Below the pieces are notes generated by a model. That model did not search any database. It worked only from the letters and a program-made list of their open reading frames with translations, and was not told the origin of the DNA. From Acanthacorydalis orientalis (lineage: Eukaryota; Arthropoda; Insecta; Megaloptera; Corydalidae): 64,000 nt of DNA. Where the stretch lies: positions 5,276,461-5,340,460 of the forward strand of contig CM068313.1 in the NCBI GenBank assembly GCA_034766995.1, read 5' to 3'. Of the stretch, positions 22,191 to 33,350 are shown in pieces. How positions within the stretch are numbered: the first letter of the stretch is position 1; every line of letters starts with the position of its first letter. The position numbers and the translations under genes were made by a program.

Positions 22191-22541
22191 TGCACACGAA
22201 TTTGTAAATAAATTTTCAAGTTCATCAAGTGTACAGTTTTTTTTCTTTCACATGTGTTATCAATTAAGACGTTTTTGAAATATTTCATCGGCTAGTCGGT
22301 GAATTTTTGCTTGATTTCACCGTGAAAACAATGGTTTTAGTTGTACGCTAGTGAATTATTGTTTGTTTTTTTCCTAAAAATAAATAACACATGTCTAAAT
22401 ACTACAGAATCACTTAATTTAACAAGTTGTAAATTCATTTTCGTAGACAGGAACGAATTAGAGTCAATATTATAATTTATTTTAATTTGGTTGTGTGTAG
22501 ACCTCAATATAATGGATATTTTTATTTTAAGTTGACTCATT

Positions 22542-22583
22542 TATATATGTATATATATATATATATATATATAAAGAGAGGGA
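22542..22583. repeat. (TA)n(GA) microsatellite
   Basis: TA run with one TATG interruption, then AAAGAGAGGGAGA. Confidence 0.9.
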
Positions 22584-22589
22584 GATAAA

Positions 22590-23045
22590 ATGGGAAAGAG
22601 AGCGAACGAAAAGGATAAATATTCAGAAAAAAATATTTAGAAACAGAATATACTTAAAAGTAATTTAAAAAAATAATATTAGAAATATTAACAATTAAGA
22701 ATAATGTAATAAAGAGAAAGAGAAAAAAAACAATAATATATAGAAAAGAAGAAATATTTAAAGTAAATGAAGTATAAATTAAAATTAATAACAGAATATC
22801 CCAAAAAGTAATTAAAAAATAACACTAGAAATAGTTACCATTACGAATAATATAATAGAGAGAGAGAGAGAATAATAATAGAGAAAGACAGTGAAATAAG
22901 AAGAAATAATTGGTTAATGTGAAATAAAAACTAGTAACAGAATATCTTTAAAAATAATTAAAAAAGTAACATCAGAAATATTTTTAAATAAGAATAATAT
23001 AATTAGGAGAGGAGAGAGAGAAGAAGAAAAAATAATAGTAATCAA
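22590..23045. repeat. Tandem array of ~148-bp purine-rich repeat, about 3 units
   Basis: AACAGAATAT followed by an A-rich block recurs at about 22642, 22790 and 22936 (spacing 148 and 146 bp). Each unit then carries TAAAAAANTAANANTAGAAATA, ATTANGAATAATNTAAT, a GA run and AATAATANNNAGAAAA in the same order. The strand is strongly purine-rich. Confidence 0.7.
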
Positions 23046-23049
23046 TTGA

Positions 23050-23580
23050 AAAAATATTATTAATCGAACGAATGAAAATTATTAAAAATTTCAAACTGAA
23101 TTAAATAACATATAAAATATTAATTTTTTTGAATTTGTGAAAGATGTTTTTGCAATTTGATTTTTAAAGAAATGGAAATTCTTTCTATAAAAACAAGAAA
23201 GTATTCCTTAATTAAATTCCATACTTTTCCATTATTCCATGAAAATTACTCTAAAAAATTTAACAACATGAATGAAAAATCATATTTTAAAATATATTAT
23301 TAATCGAACGAATAAAAATTATATAAAATTTCAAATTGAATCACATAACATATAAAATATTAATTAGTTTGTGAAAGATACTTTTTCAACTTAATTTTCA
23401 AACAAATGGAAATTCTCTCCATAAAAACAACAAATTATTCCTTAATTAAATTCTTTACTTTGCTATTATTGAATGAAAATAAGTTTAAAAATTGTAAATT
23501 CAATAAAACCTTGCAACATTGAATAAAAATTAATAAAAAATTCAAAATAAATTAAATAACATATAAAATATGAATCTCTT
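23050..23580. repeat. Tandem array of ~240-bp AT-rich repeat, just over 2 units
   Basis: ATTATTAATCGAACGAAT starts units at about 23055 and 23296. Each continues AAAATT, AAATTTCAAA, AACATATAAAATATTAAT, TTTGTGAAAGAT, AATGGAAATTCT and CTTAATTAAATTC in the same order. A third, partial unit begins near 23515. It directly follows the 148-bp array but is unrelated to it. Confidence 0.75.
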
Positions 23581-23868
23581 ATAATAATTTTCCTGAAAGA
23601 AATCATAATCATATTTAATCTTTGTTTATGTTAGGTCAGAAGTACAGAAATACGACTTGATTTAATACTCCATAATAATTTCAAAATGCTTTAAATCTTT
23701 CATTTTTATATCCTATAAAATTATAAGATGTAATAAGAAACAACTTCGAAACAATTTCTATGTTTATCGACAAACTCCATTATAAAATCTCACATAAATT
23801 TTATTACACTTAAAAAAGTTTTCAAGGAATAAAACTTGTGTTAATATTGTCTTAGATTCAATAATGCA

Positions 23869-23872
<4 letters not shown>

Positions 23873-23938
<66 letters not shown>
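23873..23938. repeat. (TA)n(TATG)n microsatellite
   Basis: TA run of about 21 units followed by about six TATG units. Confidence 0.95.
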
Positions 23939-23939
<1 letters not shown>

Positions 23940-24049
23940 ATTTCAGTAATTGGAATTCTAAAGAAACGTTAAGACGTAGAAAAGAAAACGTGTGTTTTTT
24001 TTAAAAAAAAGAAAGAAGTCTGCACGAGACGGATTTTTTTATTTAATTT

Positions 24050-24430
24050 TTTAATTGTCAGTTGCATTCTTCGCCGTTCATCGTTAATTATACAATTCGA
24101 TTGACGTCCGTGCCAAAGACAATAAAGTTTGAAATGTTAAGACAATACCATCAGTGGACTGCAGTAATAATAAACACTCGTGACGTTTATACCACGTCTT
24201 GAGCGCCACTCGATATCCACTGGCGTCTGTGTATACTGGCCACTTCAATATCTGAATGTTTTCGTTGGAGGAGCAAGTAAACGTGAAAGGTTTACCAATC
24301 CATGGTCAGTCCGATCAAAATATTTACACACAACTACAACTATTGCGATGGTACAAGCGCGGGTCCCTTTTACAGCCACTGGAAAGTTTATGAACCTTAT
24401 TATTATTTGACGGCGGACGTACTGGAAAAG
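24050..24430. other. G+C-richer unique block, candidate regulatory element
   Basis: About 380 bp with CpG, a forkhead-type GTAAAC within AGCAAGTAAACG near 24275, and GACGGCGGACG near 24410. A 76-codon + frame (24180-24410) matches nothing I know. Confidence 0.35.
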
Positions 24431-24784
24431 TTCGTATTATTGCTAAATTTCAAATGAGACGAAGATTATGGATTATATGGAAGAGGAGTGCACTTTAGTT
24501 TAAAGTTTATAGTAATTGTTAGGGGATCAGATAGTAGAAGTTTTGAAGTATGATAGTGGGTGCTGAATATATAATAGTGAAGTATGGAAAATTGGTTAGA
24601 AATTTCTGATTTTTCACTGAGAATATTTTATATAATGGATTATAAGAAGATTTATTTATAATCAATTGCCAAACAACCACCAGTATTATTAAAAACTTCT
24701 TACACAAATTTATAATTCAACTTTTTCCCATTCTCACATATCATAAAAAAATATGTAAAAATCACATTCATTTTTCAATAAATA

Positions 24785-24806
24785 CATATATATATATATA
24801 TATATT
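24785..24806. repeat. Short (TA)n microsatellite
   Basis: About 10 TA units at the left edge of a family A relic. Confidence 0.85.
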
Positions 24807-24811
24807 ATAGT

Positions 24812-25125
24812 TCTAGTACTGAGATTACATTAATTTTCACAGACGAATTTCTCTGGCCCCAAAATTAACTATAAATTTTTCTGAACAAACTTTTTCCATA
24901 TATAATTATTAATATTTTTTGATTATTATTTATGTGTATTTTGATTAGATGTATTGATTTATTAGATGTCTTAATTCTTAGATATTAAAAGATATAATTT
25001 TTCTTGGTCTAAGGTTGATGTAACTGTTATCAAAATTCGTAGAATCAACTATTAAAAATGGTTCATTTATTGAACATTTTTAAAGAAAAAAATTCGTTTG
25101 AAAAAATAATTTTATAAAGAAATAT
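24812..25125. mobile_element. Family A (Tc1-like MITE), degraded
   Basis: Left end AGTTCTAGTACTGAGATTACATTAATTTTCACAGACGAATTTCTCTG follows the family terminus and arm in diverged form. The right arm survives as TCATTTATTGAACATTTTTAAAG...TTCGTTTG. The core is not readable. A family C element begins immediately to the right. Confidence 0.5.
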
Positions 25126-25126
25126 T

Positions 25127-25396
25127 GGATTGGTAGAAAAATAATTGCGGTTTATGTTTTTCATATTCATGTAGATTTTTTTATCCTGTTTTAAGTGAGC
25201 CAGAACTGTTGGATTATTAACGCCTAACTTGTGTGCAAGCTCTCGAATTATTGTACATGGTTCTGATTCAACTAATACTTTCAGTTGGTCGTTATGAACT
25301 GAAGAAGAATGGCCGCGACCTACTTCATCTTAAAACCCCTCGTCCCCAGCACGACATTTTTGGAACCATCATTGCACCATATGTTCCTTAACAGAA
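25127..25396 (-). mobile_element. Family C (Hsmar1/cecropia-like mariner), 5'-truncated inverted copy
   Basis: The 3' terminus lies at the left (TTGGATTGGTAGAAAAATAATTGCGGTTTATG). Reading leftward on the - strand one meets the end of the DNA-binding domain: GGTCGCGGCCATTCTTCTTCAGTTC for the GRG(H/P)SS linker, then LVESEP, IIRELAHKLGV and the end of the HTH. The catalytic region is again absent between HTH and 3' end. The 5' portion is lost near CTGTTAAGGAACATATGG. Confidence 0.78.
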
Positions 25397-25514
25397 AGGA
25401 GCGGAGCCTCTTGGTATGTATTTTTGAAAAAGTAACAGACTATTTACAGATTTTTGACAAAAAAAGAGATGATCAAAAATTTTTATAACACTGTTGACCA
25501 TCTCAAGATACTCT

Positions 25515-25532
25515 GGGCCCCATGCCCCTAGT
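25515..25532 (+). other. GGGC-CCCAT-GCCC hairpin followed by CTAGT
   Basis: A hairpin directly followed by CTAG and T resembles a Helitron 3' end, as at 11763-11781. No matching 5' end was found, so the assignment is weak. Confidence 0.25.
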
Positions 25533-25621
25533 GACCGTCAACAAACATTCATGGTGACTGGATCATATTAAGATCAAACCAACTTAAAAATTCGTGAAAA
25601 AAAAGTAACAGCTCGAAAACA

Positions 25622-25745
25622 TTACAGAAATGAATTATTTTTTCCGCTCCAAACCACAAAACGTTCAATAAATAATCAATTAATCATTTTTAGTTGTTTT
25701 ATGGAGATGGTATCATTCTCGGAACGACAAAGTAAAGAAACACAT
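25622..25745. mobile_element. Family A (Tc1-like MITE), left arm plus core fragment
   Basis: AAATGAATTATTTTTTCCGCTCCAAACCACAAAACGTTCAATAAATAATCAATTAATC is the family left arm. GGAGATGGTATCATTCTCGGAACGAC is a diverged core. The outer terminus and right arm are not recognisable. Confidence 0.5.
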
Positions 25746-25974
25746 TTTAAAAATAATTATATTAAAGAAAATATCATATTTTTCATTTAAAAATTTTTAT
25801 ATAGAATGTTTAATAGAATTTCTAGTTCTTATTTCAATAATTTCATGTAAATAAGTCATTTTTTGATGAATATTCTCTCAATGATTTCTTTATTACAGAT
25901 ATTTTGATATAAATTTAATTTTATGAATTTTTAATTATTTTTTTTTAAATTAAATTTTTTTTATATATATATAT

Positions 25975-26480
25975 GATTGCTTAGTTTTCCAAACCTGCCA
26001 TCCGCAATTGTGGCGGCACACTGTCATATTTTATTGTCAATGATGACGTATGTTTCAATACGACGTCGTTTCGATGCGTTGACGCGACGTGGTCACCATA
26101 TGACAACATGACCTGACACGCAGAAGCTTTATAAACTGCCTCCAGCTTATCGGATTTCAGAGGATTCGGATATGTTATTTTCCATGAAAAAATATTTCCA
26201 GCGTATTTTATGTAGGCTTTGTCGCATAAAAAAATATACGCAATGAATAGGTGGACAACAAAAGCCAAGATAAATCTTCAGACTCGGACGAAGTTTACGT
26301 AGAAGAATGTACGGATCAAATCATTGTGATTTGGTTATATGTACGACTTATGTTTTAATATACTCGGCGAATAACACTGGAATGTCGAAGATCTTTTGTT
26401 GTCGCGTGACATTGACGTATGCGGTGCAAGGAAGTGTGTGCTTTTTTCAGTTTCTATCAGAATGTAACCTGATTGGGAAG
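25975..26480. other. G+C-richer unique block with an open minus-strand frame
   Basis: About 500 bp with many CpG, including CGACGTCG and GTTGACGCGACGTGGTCACC. A 95-codon - strand frame (25981-26268) starts with a hydrophobic stretch (AFVVHLFIAYIFL) but resembles no known family, and no splice signals frame it. Motifs include GTCACCATATGAC (26092-26104) with E-box CATATG and TTTATTGTC. Regulatory element or unknown exon. Confidence 0.35.
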
Positions 26481-26718
26481 GTTTGATAAACTAGAGCGAT
26501 GTTTTAGAGACTGTTAAAATACACACTATTCGATTTTCAAAATCTATAAAAAGGAAATTCAGACGAAATATATCTGTACATTTTTATAAAAAAAATGGAA
26601 ACCTTTAACTGACTACAAATAGACAATTGATGAGAAATGTTTGAAGTATTGTAAAATAACTTTTCTGTGTGGAGACACTGTCATGTAAATGGGAAATTAA
26701 TATTGAAAATATATTAAA

Positions 26719-27550
26719 TATTAGATGTAAAAATTAATTCAATAATTTTTTTTGTAGAAAAATGAAAATTAATGTTTAAAATTCCTCCATTATTTTATAG
26801 AATTTTGCTTTATCTGTTGAGTAACTGACGAATCCCTAATCGAAGAAAAGATGGCGATTTTAATTAATGAAATCTTAATACGCCGTACTACACAACACCC
26901 CACCCTGCTCCTATGCGTACAACCACTCTAGTTTAGTCACTAAATTTTATTTCTCTGTGTTTTTATTCGTACAATTGGTTCCTTTCCAATGCACTTAACT
27001 TCCGTCACACAATTTTGTTCCACAACGATTCGACTCGTGCCTACCGTGACCAAAGAAGTTTAACTTCAATAAATAAAATTCTATTTTTTTATCAAACAGA
27101 TTTACATAATTTTTCAGCTCTAACATACAATTATTTTACTTTTTTTTCAACGCGCAAATCTTCTAGTAACTTTTTTTGCAATTTACTCAATCTCGTTCTT
27201 TTTATAGAAAATGAATGTTTATTGAAAAGTGGAATATATTTCTTTCCTCAAAATACCCTCTATTAATTTGTATAACTGGTCTATCTGTCTAGTAACTGAC
27301 AAATTCCTTGTCAAAAAAATGTCTGCTTTGAGTCTATGAAGTATTAATGCATTTTCGAATTTCTTCCACAGTTTGATCATTCTTTGCGTGTTTTATGCAT
27401 CACAAAATCTTTTTTCAAAGCTGGACAAATTATTCCAGTGACTTTGGTAGCATTTTTTTTCAATTACATGAAAAAAGTATGCAATATGCTGCTTTTCAGA
27501 CAATACAGTTTTTACTACTGTTTTGTGAGATTATTTCAACTGTGATACAT
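26719..27550 (-). mobile_element. Family B mariner derivative, composite copy, 5' truncated
   Basis: Read on the - strand it starts inside the leader (AACAGTAGTAAAAACTGT), gives the N-terminal remnant and reaches the first C-terminal module (AGGAATTTGTCAGTTACTAGACAG). It then passes through the spacer (GAAGATTTGCGCGTTGAAAAAAAAG) and a second C-terminal module (TAGGGATTCGTCAGTTACTCAACAG) to the 3' terminus at 26719 (ATTAGATGTAAAAATTAATTC). The N-C-spacer-C order equals that at 7131-8060, so the duplication is inherited. Confidence 0.72.
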
Positions 27551-27559
27551 ATTTCTGTG

Positions 27560-28095
27560 CTATAATATAATATTTTTTTAATAAAAAATGATAAAAAAAT
27601 TTAAAAAAATATTATGTATTTAATACTATTTCATGTATAAACAATATAAGTGAAAAAATGTACATTGTTTTTTTTATCCATTAAGATTTTTTATATGACA
27701 CTATTAAGCAAACAGCAAATTGAAGGCCTAAAAAAGTATATTAACAAAAAAATCTCAGTTTTTGTTGAATCCTGTAAAATTTAGATTATGTGACTTATGT
27801 AGATTTTGAAAATAACCGATTTAGGTATATAAATCTTTATACTTTGTAAATTTATACAATGTAAATATTTAATATCATATCTAAGTATTTTTATTTTAAA
27901 ATAAATTGCTTAAACAATTTTATGATATATCCTGTATATATAAAAAAATATATGTACTCTTGAAGTTCGTATCAAAGATGTTAAACAAATTTCACGGATA
28001 TAAGAAAAATAAATAATTTAAAAATACGAGTAAGACAAGTATAATTTTAAACGGAATTGGTAGTCTTATTCTCTCAACTGGGAAAAATGTACGCA
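27560..28095. other. AT-rich stretch, nothing recognised
   Basis: Low-complexity A/T sequence with no open frame or family similarity that I can support. Confidence 0.4.
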
Positions 28096-28099
28096 TTAA

Positions 28100-28470
28100 A
28101 TTGTAATACAAAAAACGTCTCTTAACTTACGATTTTTACCCTCGAAACGAAACGAAAAAAAAATGTAACGAAAGTAGACGAAAATCAAGACAATAGGCTA
28201 GACAGCATAAACAATATTAAGATAAATTTAAAGTAGCCATCAGTTTGTTTTATGCATGCTGTTATGTTGTGTTGTTGTGGCAAGGGTGGTGGGTACATGA
28301 GGAGACAACGACAACATCGAATTGCCAAACCCGCAATATGAAGACATACGCGGATAACTCTGATATATGTGGTCGTTCATACACATTTCTGCAGAAAAGT
28401 TCAACGTCGCGTTTCGTGCGTTACGACCTAATCAGGTTCAAGTTTTTATACAATTCACATGAATTGTTCA
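28100..28470. other. G+C-richer unique block
   Basis: Island with CpG (CTCGAAACGAAACGAAAA; AACGTCGCGTTTCGTGCGTTACGACC near 28403). An 80-codon + frame (28245-28487) is unlike any family I know. Confidence 0.3.
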
Positions 28471-28479
28471 TTTTAGAAG

Positions 28480-28950
28480 GAACATAGTTTAGTAAATATC
28501 TTTTTATTTCCATGAATCTTAACCAATACCAGTATTAAAATTCAACTGTACAATAGATTTTCAACCAAATTAAAATTCGCACAGAAATTTGAAAAAATAT
28601 AAAATGTAATAAAATGGAAAAATATTTACCTTTTATGTCCAGAAATACCGTAGAACAATTGACTCTGAAAACAAAATAAAAAATATATTTAATGTCAGAA
28701 TATTAGTTTACTTGTAAATTTCTATAATAGAAAATTATAAATATTCCTATTATATTTGTATTTCTTTATCAATAAATAAGAAAAAAAATGTAAATATTTA
28801 ACACACTCATATTTTTTTAAAAAATCAATATTAAATTTCGACTCAAAAATGTTTGAACAGATATTATTTTATAGCACATTTTTAATTCTTTAATGAAAGA
28901 TAAAGTCGTGAAAAACTTTTGCAAGTCATACTAAATAGGTCATTCTCATA
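28480..28950. other. AT-rich stretch, nothing recognised
   Basis: No feature supported. Confidence 0.35.
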
Positions 28951-28954
28951 ATTA

Positions 28955-29075
28955 GTTTTCATACTGTACCTAAATTCATCTTCATAAGTGAATTTTTTAT
29001 ATATTCCACAAACCACATTTTTTTTTGAACGAAACTGATTATAAAAAATAAGAAATTAAGGGTGAATTCGCAGTT
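28955..29075. mobile_element. Family A (Tc1-like MITE), left-end fragment
   Basis: ATACTGTACCTAAATTCATCTTCATAAGTGAATTTTTTATATATTCCACAAACCACA follows the terminus and left arm of the family. Core and right arm are absent. Confidence 0.55.
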
Positions 29076-29341
29076 TCAAATAGAATAACCATTAAAAACG
29101 GGTATGGTGGGAATCGAAACTAGTACAGGTATACATTTAATAGATTATAAATCGATAAATCAACATTTAAATTTATTTCATTCATCCATGTATCAATGAC
29201 GACGTAGAGTAAGATCTTTTGAATCCGATACTAAGAAAGTAGATAAAATTCATCCGTATAAAGAACGATGCGCTATTTTCACCATATAATTGAAACATGC
29301 ATACGCAAGTAGACACAAATGATTCTATCTACGACACATGT

Positions 29342-29349
<8 letters not shown>

Positions 29350-29413
<64 letters not shown>
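29350..29413. repeat. (TA)n microsatellite
   Basis: About 30 TA units preceded by CATACATACATA. Confidence 0.97.
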
Positions 29414-29416
<3 letters not shown>

Positions 29417-29755
29417 CGGTATGTAAAGTGGCTATATGCATTCTTTTATATTTGTTGCCAATGTCTCCGGTTCGCGAGGAAATTGTATCGCATTACCAGC
29501 TCGTTCTGGTCTTATTTAACCAAGAAACGTTTCCTATGTTAAATTATAATGCATACGAATACAGATAGTATCACGTACGTTCCTTACTGCTATGAGTATT
29601 ATTCACATGGACCGCTAGCTGGTTGATATTTCTTTTTTTTTTATAAACGAGAATGTTTTAATATTATGTTATAAATATATGAAAATGTGAAAAAAATTTC
29701 TTACTCGAGTGTGTGTTACGCATACAGATTTGATTTCGTTGTTGATAAATCTTGC

Positions 29756-29757
<2 letters not shown>

Positions 29758-29807
<50 letters not shown>

Positions 29808-29815
29808 TATACATT
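29758..29815. repeat. (TA)n microsatellite
   Basis: About 22 TA units, then AATATATACATTTATA. Confidence 0.95.
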
Positions 29816-29912
29816 TATATTAATCAAACTTATCGGGAACAGAAATGGGTTGTAATTTGCATAATATGACTATTAAATATGTTATAATTAATCTTATAAT
29901 TGAGATGTAAGT

Positions 29913-29929
29913 TTCTCTCTCCCTCTCTT

Positions 29930-29965
<36 letters not shown>

Positions 29966-29966
29966 A
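29913..29966. repeat. (CT)n(TA)n microsatellite
   Basis: Interrupted CT run passing into about nine TA units. Confidence 0.95.
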
Positions 29967-30027
29967 TAGTTCTTGTGTACAGTACACATGTTTCTGATAT
30001 TTTCATAGAGATTTAAATAGTAACTAT

Positions 30028-30279
30028 AACAGGTTCTAAAAATAACTGAACTTTCACAAATCAATTTTTCACTCACACTACAAATTATATTTTTTTTCTG
30101 ATCAAACGGTGATATCATTATTCTTAGAGTGTTAAAGAATAGTACATATATATTTTTCTGTACCATAAGGGTGTACTATGAGGATCGTCATCGAAACGCG
30201 CAAAAACAATTAAAATTTTATTTGTAAAAATGAAAAATTCGTTTCTAGGACGGAATTTAGTCACAGTAATAGAACTACA
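30028..30279 (+). mobile_element. Family A (Tc1-like MITE), full length ~250 bp
   Basis: Left end AACAGGTTCTAAAAATAACTGAACTTTCACAAATCAATTTTTCAC. Core TTTTCTGTACCATAAGGGTGTACTATGAGGATCGTCATCGAAACGCGC. Right arm TTATTTGTAAAAATGAAAAATTCG and end GGAATTTAGTCACAGTAATAGAACTA. The outer TIR is imperfect (CAGGTTCT against TAGTTCT). No coding capacity. Confidence 0.72.
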
Positions 30280-30289
30280 TTGTAATTTA

Positions 30290-31125
30290 TTTTAAAAAAG
30301 TTAGAGACAACTTAATTAAACGATTCTTTATTACTGTTTTATTTTCCTGTGCGTAAATTATTTAATAATTTCAATAAAATGCATAAAGTTTGGTGTCTAA
30401 AACAGATATGGACATAGTTATCTTCAGATAGATTTTCTGATGATTTTTTTACTAGATTTGGTTTGATTTTAGTTTAAATATAATTTAATTTATATCTGTT
30501 TCTTTGATTATCATACATACATACTTAAAATCATTTAAAACAATCTTTCTGAACGTATTTGATGACTAGTCGTAGAAAATAGGACTCAAGAACAGAGAGT
30601 TCAAAGATTTTAATTAAATGAGTCTAGGAAATTCTAATATAAAAGTTTAATTCCAGGATAAGTTTTTTTATAAATATTTTTAAATTAAAATTTTATTATT
30701 TTTTGGTTTTTAAATTACATCTAATATCTAGCCTTAAATCATACAAAATAATCTTCCTGAAAGGGTTTGGAAACTATTCTATTGTTACTGTTTGTAACTG
30801 TTTAATTTTTGAATATATTTTTTCTTTTAAATTATTCTTGATTTAGGAATTTATAGTTTAATTTTTATTTCATTATTTTTCTATTTGTTAGAAACTATAG
30901 TATTTTTATATAGGATTTTTAAAGTTAGTACTAACTGTTAAGTTCGACTGTTACAACAAAAAACCGTTTATAAATCTAAATATTCAAAGTATTATTTTCA
31001 AATTATACGTGTGATATAGAAAAATAAATGTTTTATGTTCAAATTTGTTGATCTTGACAAATGTAATAAAAAATAAAATAAAACAGAGACACAACAAATT
31101 CAAAAATTCACCTAAGCATGAAATT
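30290..31125. other. AT-rich stretch, nothing recognised
   Basis: The phrases ATCNNACNNAATCNTNCTGAANG near 30520 and 30730 hint at an old ~210-bp tandem duplication, too weak to annotate as a repeat. Confidence 0.35.
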
Positions 31126-31129
31126 AATT

Positions 31130-31620
31130 ACGAGTAATAAATCATGTTCACAAACTATTTGTCCGTCGGTGTTTTTCCTCGAATACGACACGAATAAATG
31201 TCTACAGGATAAAAAGTACAAAATTTTCCAAACTGAACAATGAAAGCGACGTCAACGTTTTCACCCCACTTGTAAATAATATAAAAGACACAGTTGCAAC
31301 AACCTAATGACACCTAAACAAGCCTACGATCCGGCATCAAACACGGTATCTATCTAGCGCGTCGTTGGAACAAACGATCCTTCACAATAGGCACAATAAT
31401 TCAACATATGCGTTGACCACGCAGTAATCATGAGCCAATGCGTGGCCAGCCGACCGGGCGACAGGATACACATACCTCTAACAGGTCACAGACAATAATA
31501 AGTAGATGAATGTTCAACCCATTCATAACATGCTTGTCACGCCGCTTTGTGATACCCGATTGGAATGGGGATGATTCCGTCGGAATCTGCGGATTTTACT
31601 TTCAGAGCTGACTCATTTCT
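31130..31620. other. G+C-richer unique block, candidate regulatory element
   Basis: About 490 bp, among the most G+C-rich here (GCGTGGCCAGCCGACCGGGCGACAGG near 31440). It holds the perfect 15-bp palindrome GATTCCGTCGGAATC at 31573-31587 and an inverted CCAAT (ATTGG) just before it. No reading frame longer than a few dozen codons. Candidate enhancer or promoter-distal element. Confidence 0.4.
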
Positions 31621-32006
31621 AAAAAATATCGGTTTATTCCCGTGGAAAGGTATTCATGGAAATTTAATAATCATATTTTAGATTTAAATATTTTTATGTT
31701 TTCTTAACTTATTTCAGAATGATCAACTTTTCAAATACTGAAAGTGTTAAAAGCTGTATTAAAAAAGTCAGTTGAAAATAATGAACCTATGCGGGAAAAT
31801 AAGTTCTTCAATTAAAATACTTGGCTCTAAAATCAAATACTATCAAAAAATACAACTATAAATAATACCTACTCAAAAAAATCAAATTAATTGTTAGACT
31901 GGATTCAAATTTAATTCAGTTCTCCATTTTTCAAAACTTGATGTTTGCAAATCGATCATAAAAATATATAAGTATTATTAGTTAAAATAAATATTATTTA
32001 TATATT

Positions 32007-32170
<164 letters not shown>

Positions 32171-32539
32171 GAAATGATCAAACTAGTTCTCTGTAAATAA
32201 TGAGTCTTTTATTAATAGCATTAAAATATATTCGTTCTCAGAATGCCATTTATCATAAAGGAAAATGTATCACGTATATCGCGTGCTCGAAAGATGACCT
32301 TAATTTGATACATGATTAGTTTCTAAAATATTTATATAATCTTTATTGAAAATTAATCATGAAATTGCGATACTAACGTGCATGACTTTTCACATCATTG
32401 TCTTATTTTCAGGTTTAGGCACATCGACTATTTGATTATATTGATTTTTTTATACTTTAATATATTTCATAGTTAATATTTTCTTATATTACAGTCTTTT
32501 AATAAAATAATGTAAGGAAATTGATTTTGGTATTGTTTC

Positions 32540-32610
32540 TTTATACACTTTCACAAATGATTTTTTCATTCGCTTAGAAATATTCTGTTCGTGAACAGTA
32601 TGTAACTGTA

Positions 32611-32667
<57 letters not shown>

Positions 32668-32850
32668 TAAAGTTTCAAGAATATATAATATAGGAGAAAT
32701 TATCTAAGAAAATCCATAATTTTTACTCAAACATATTTTTTACTATAACCGTTCAGGATGATCATTTTTTATGTACATTAATGCTGTAAGAATGATAGAT
32801 ATCGCTGTCAAAATGCGCATAAGTGCTTTTAAGTCTATTAAAGTGTAAAT
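32540..32850 (+). mobile_element. Family A (Tc1-like MITE) interrupted by a (TA)n expansion
   Basis: Left arm CACTTTCACAAATGATTTTTTCATTCGC at about 32547, then a TA tract. The core follows as TTTATGTACATTAATGCTGTAAGAATGATAGATATCGCTGTCAAAATGCGCATAAGTGC. The right arm is not recognisable. Confidence 0.6.
32614..32662. repeat. (TA)n microsatellite inside a MITE
   Basis: About 24 TA units lying between the left arm and core of a family A copy. Confidence 0.95.
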
Positions 32851-33060
32851 GATAATCAAAACAAAATATATATTAACAGATGAGATTAAATTTCAATATA
32901 TCAATAAAATGATTGAAAAAAGCTCACAAATCGAAACTACTCATACTAAGCAACTACTCAAGTGATTCATCAGGACCAAAGTTATCAGGACAAATCAAAG
33001 GATATCATAGAATATATATCTAAGAACAAGAACATAACAACACATAACATTGTAACAAGA

Positions 33061-33350
33061 CAGTTTGACACTAATTAAATTCAATTTCACAAATGAATTA
33101 TTTTTTTCTTCACAACTATATAAAAATCTTGTCATAAATATTCAAAAAATCATAATTTATTATCATTAATTTTTCAATTTGATCAATCTGATTTTTCTGT
33201 ACTTTGGTGCTTTGAAGATGATGACATCACCATAAAATGTGTGTAAGAAGTGACAAAAAATAACGAGTAATAATTTATTGGACATTTTTGAGTAGAATAC
33301 TTTTTTGTGGTTTGTTGGTGGATGTAAAAATTATTCATTTGTGAAACATT
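33061..33350 (+). mobile_element. Family A (Tc1-like MITE), best-preserved ~290-bp copy
   Basis: It starts CAGTTTGACACTAATTAAATTCAATTTCACAAATGAATT. The intact core is TTTTTCTGTACTTTGGTGCTTTGAAGATGATGACATCACCATAAAATGTGTGTAAGAAGTGACAAAAA, with TGATGACATCA an 11-bp dyad. The right arm is TTTATTGGACATTTTTGAGTAGAA...GTGGTTTGTTGG...ATTCATTTGTGAAA, losing the last ~25 bp of the terminus. It encodes nothing and presumably used Tc1-type transposase in trans. Confidence 0.75.

Noticed and set aside
25981..26268. 95-codon minus-strand frame with a hydrophobic N-terminus as a secreted protein gene
   Set aside because: No family resemblance, splice signals or poly(A) context. The block is as likely to be regulatory. 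Kept only as a composition feature.
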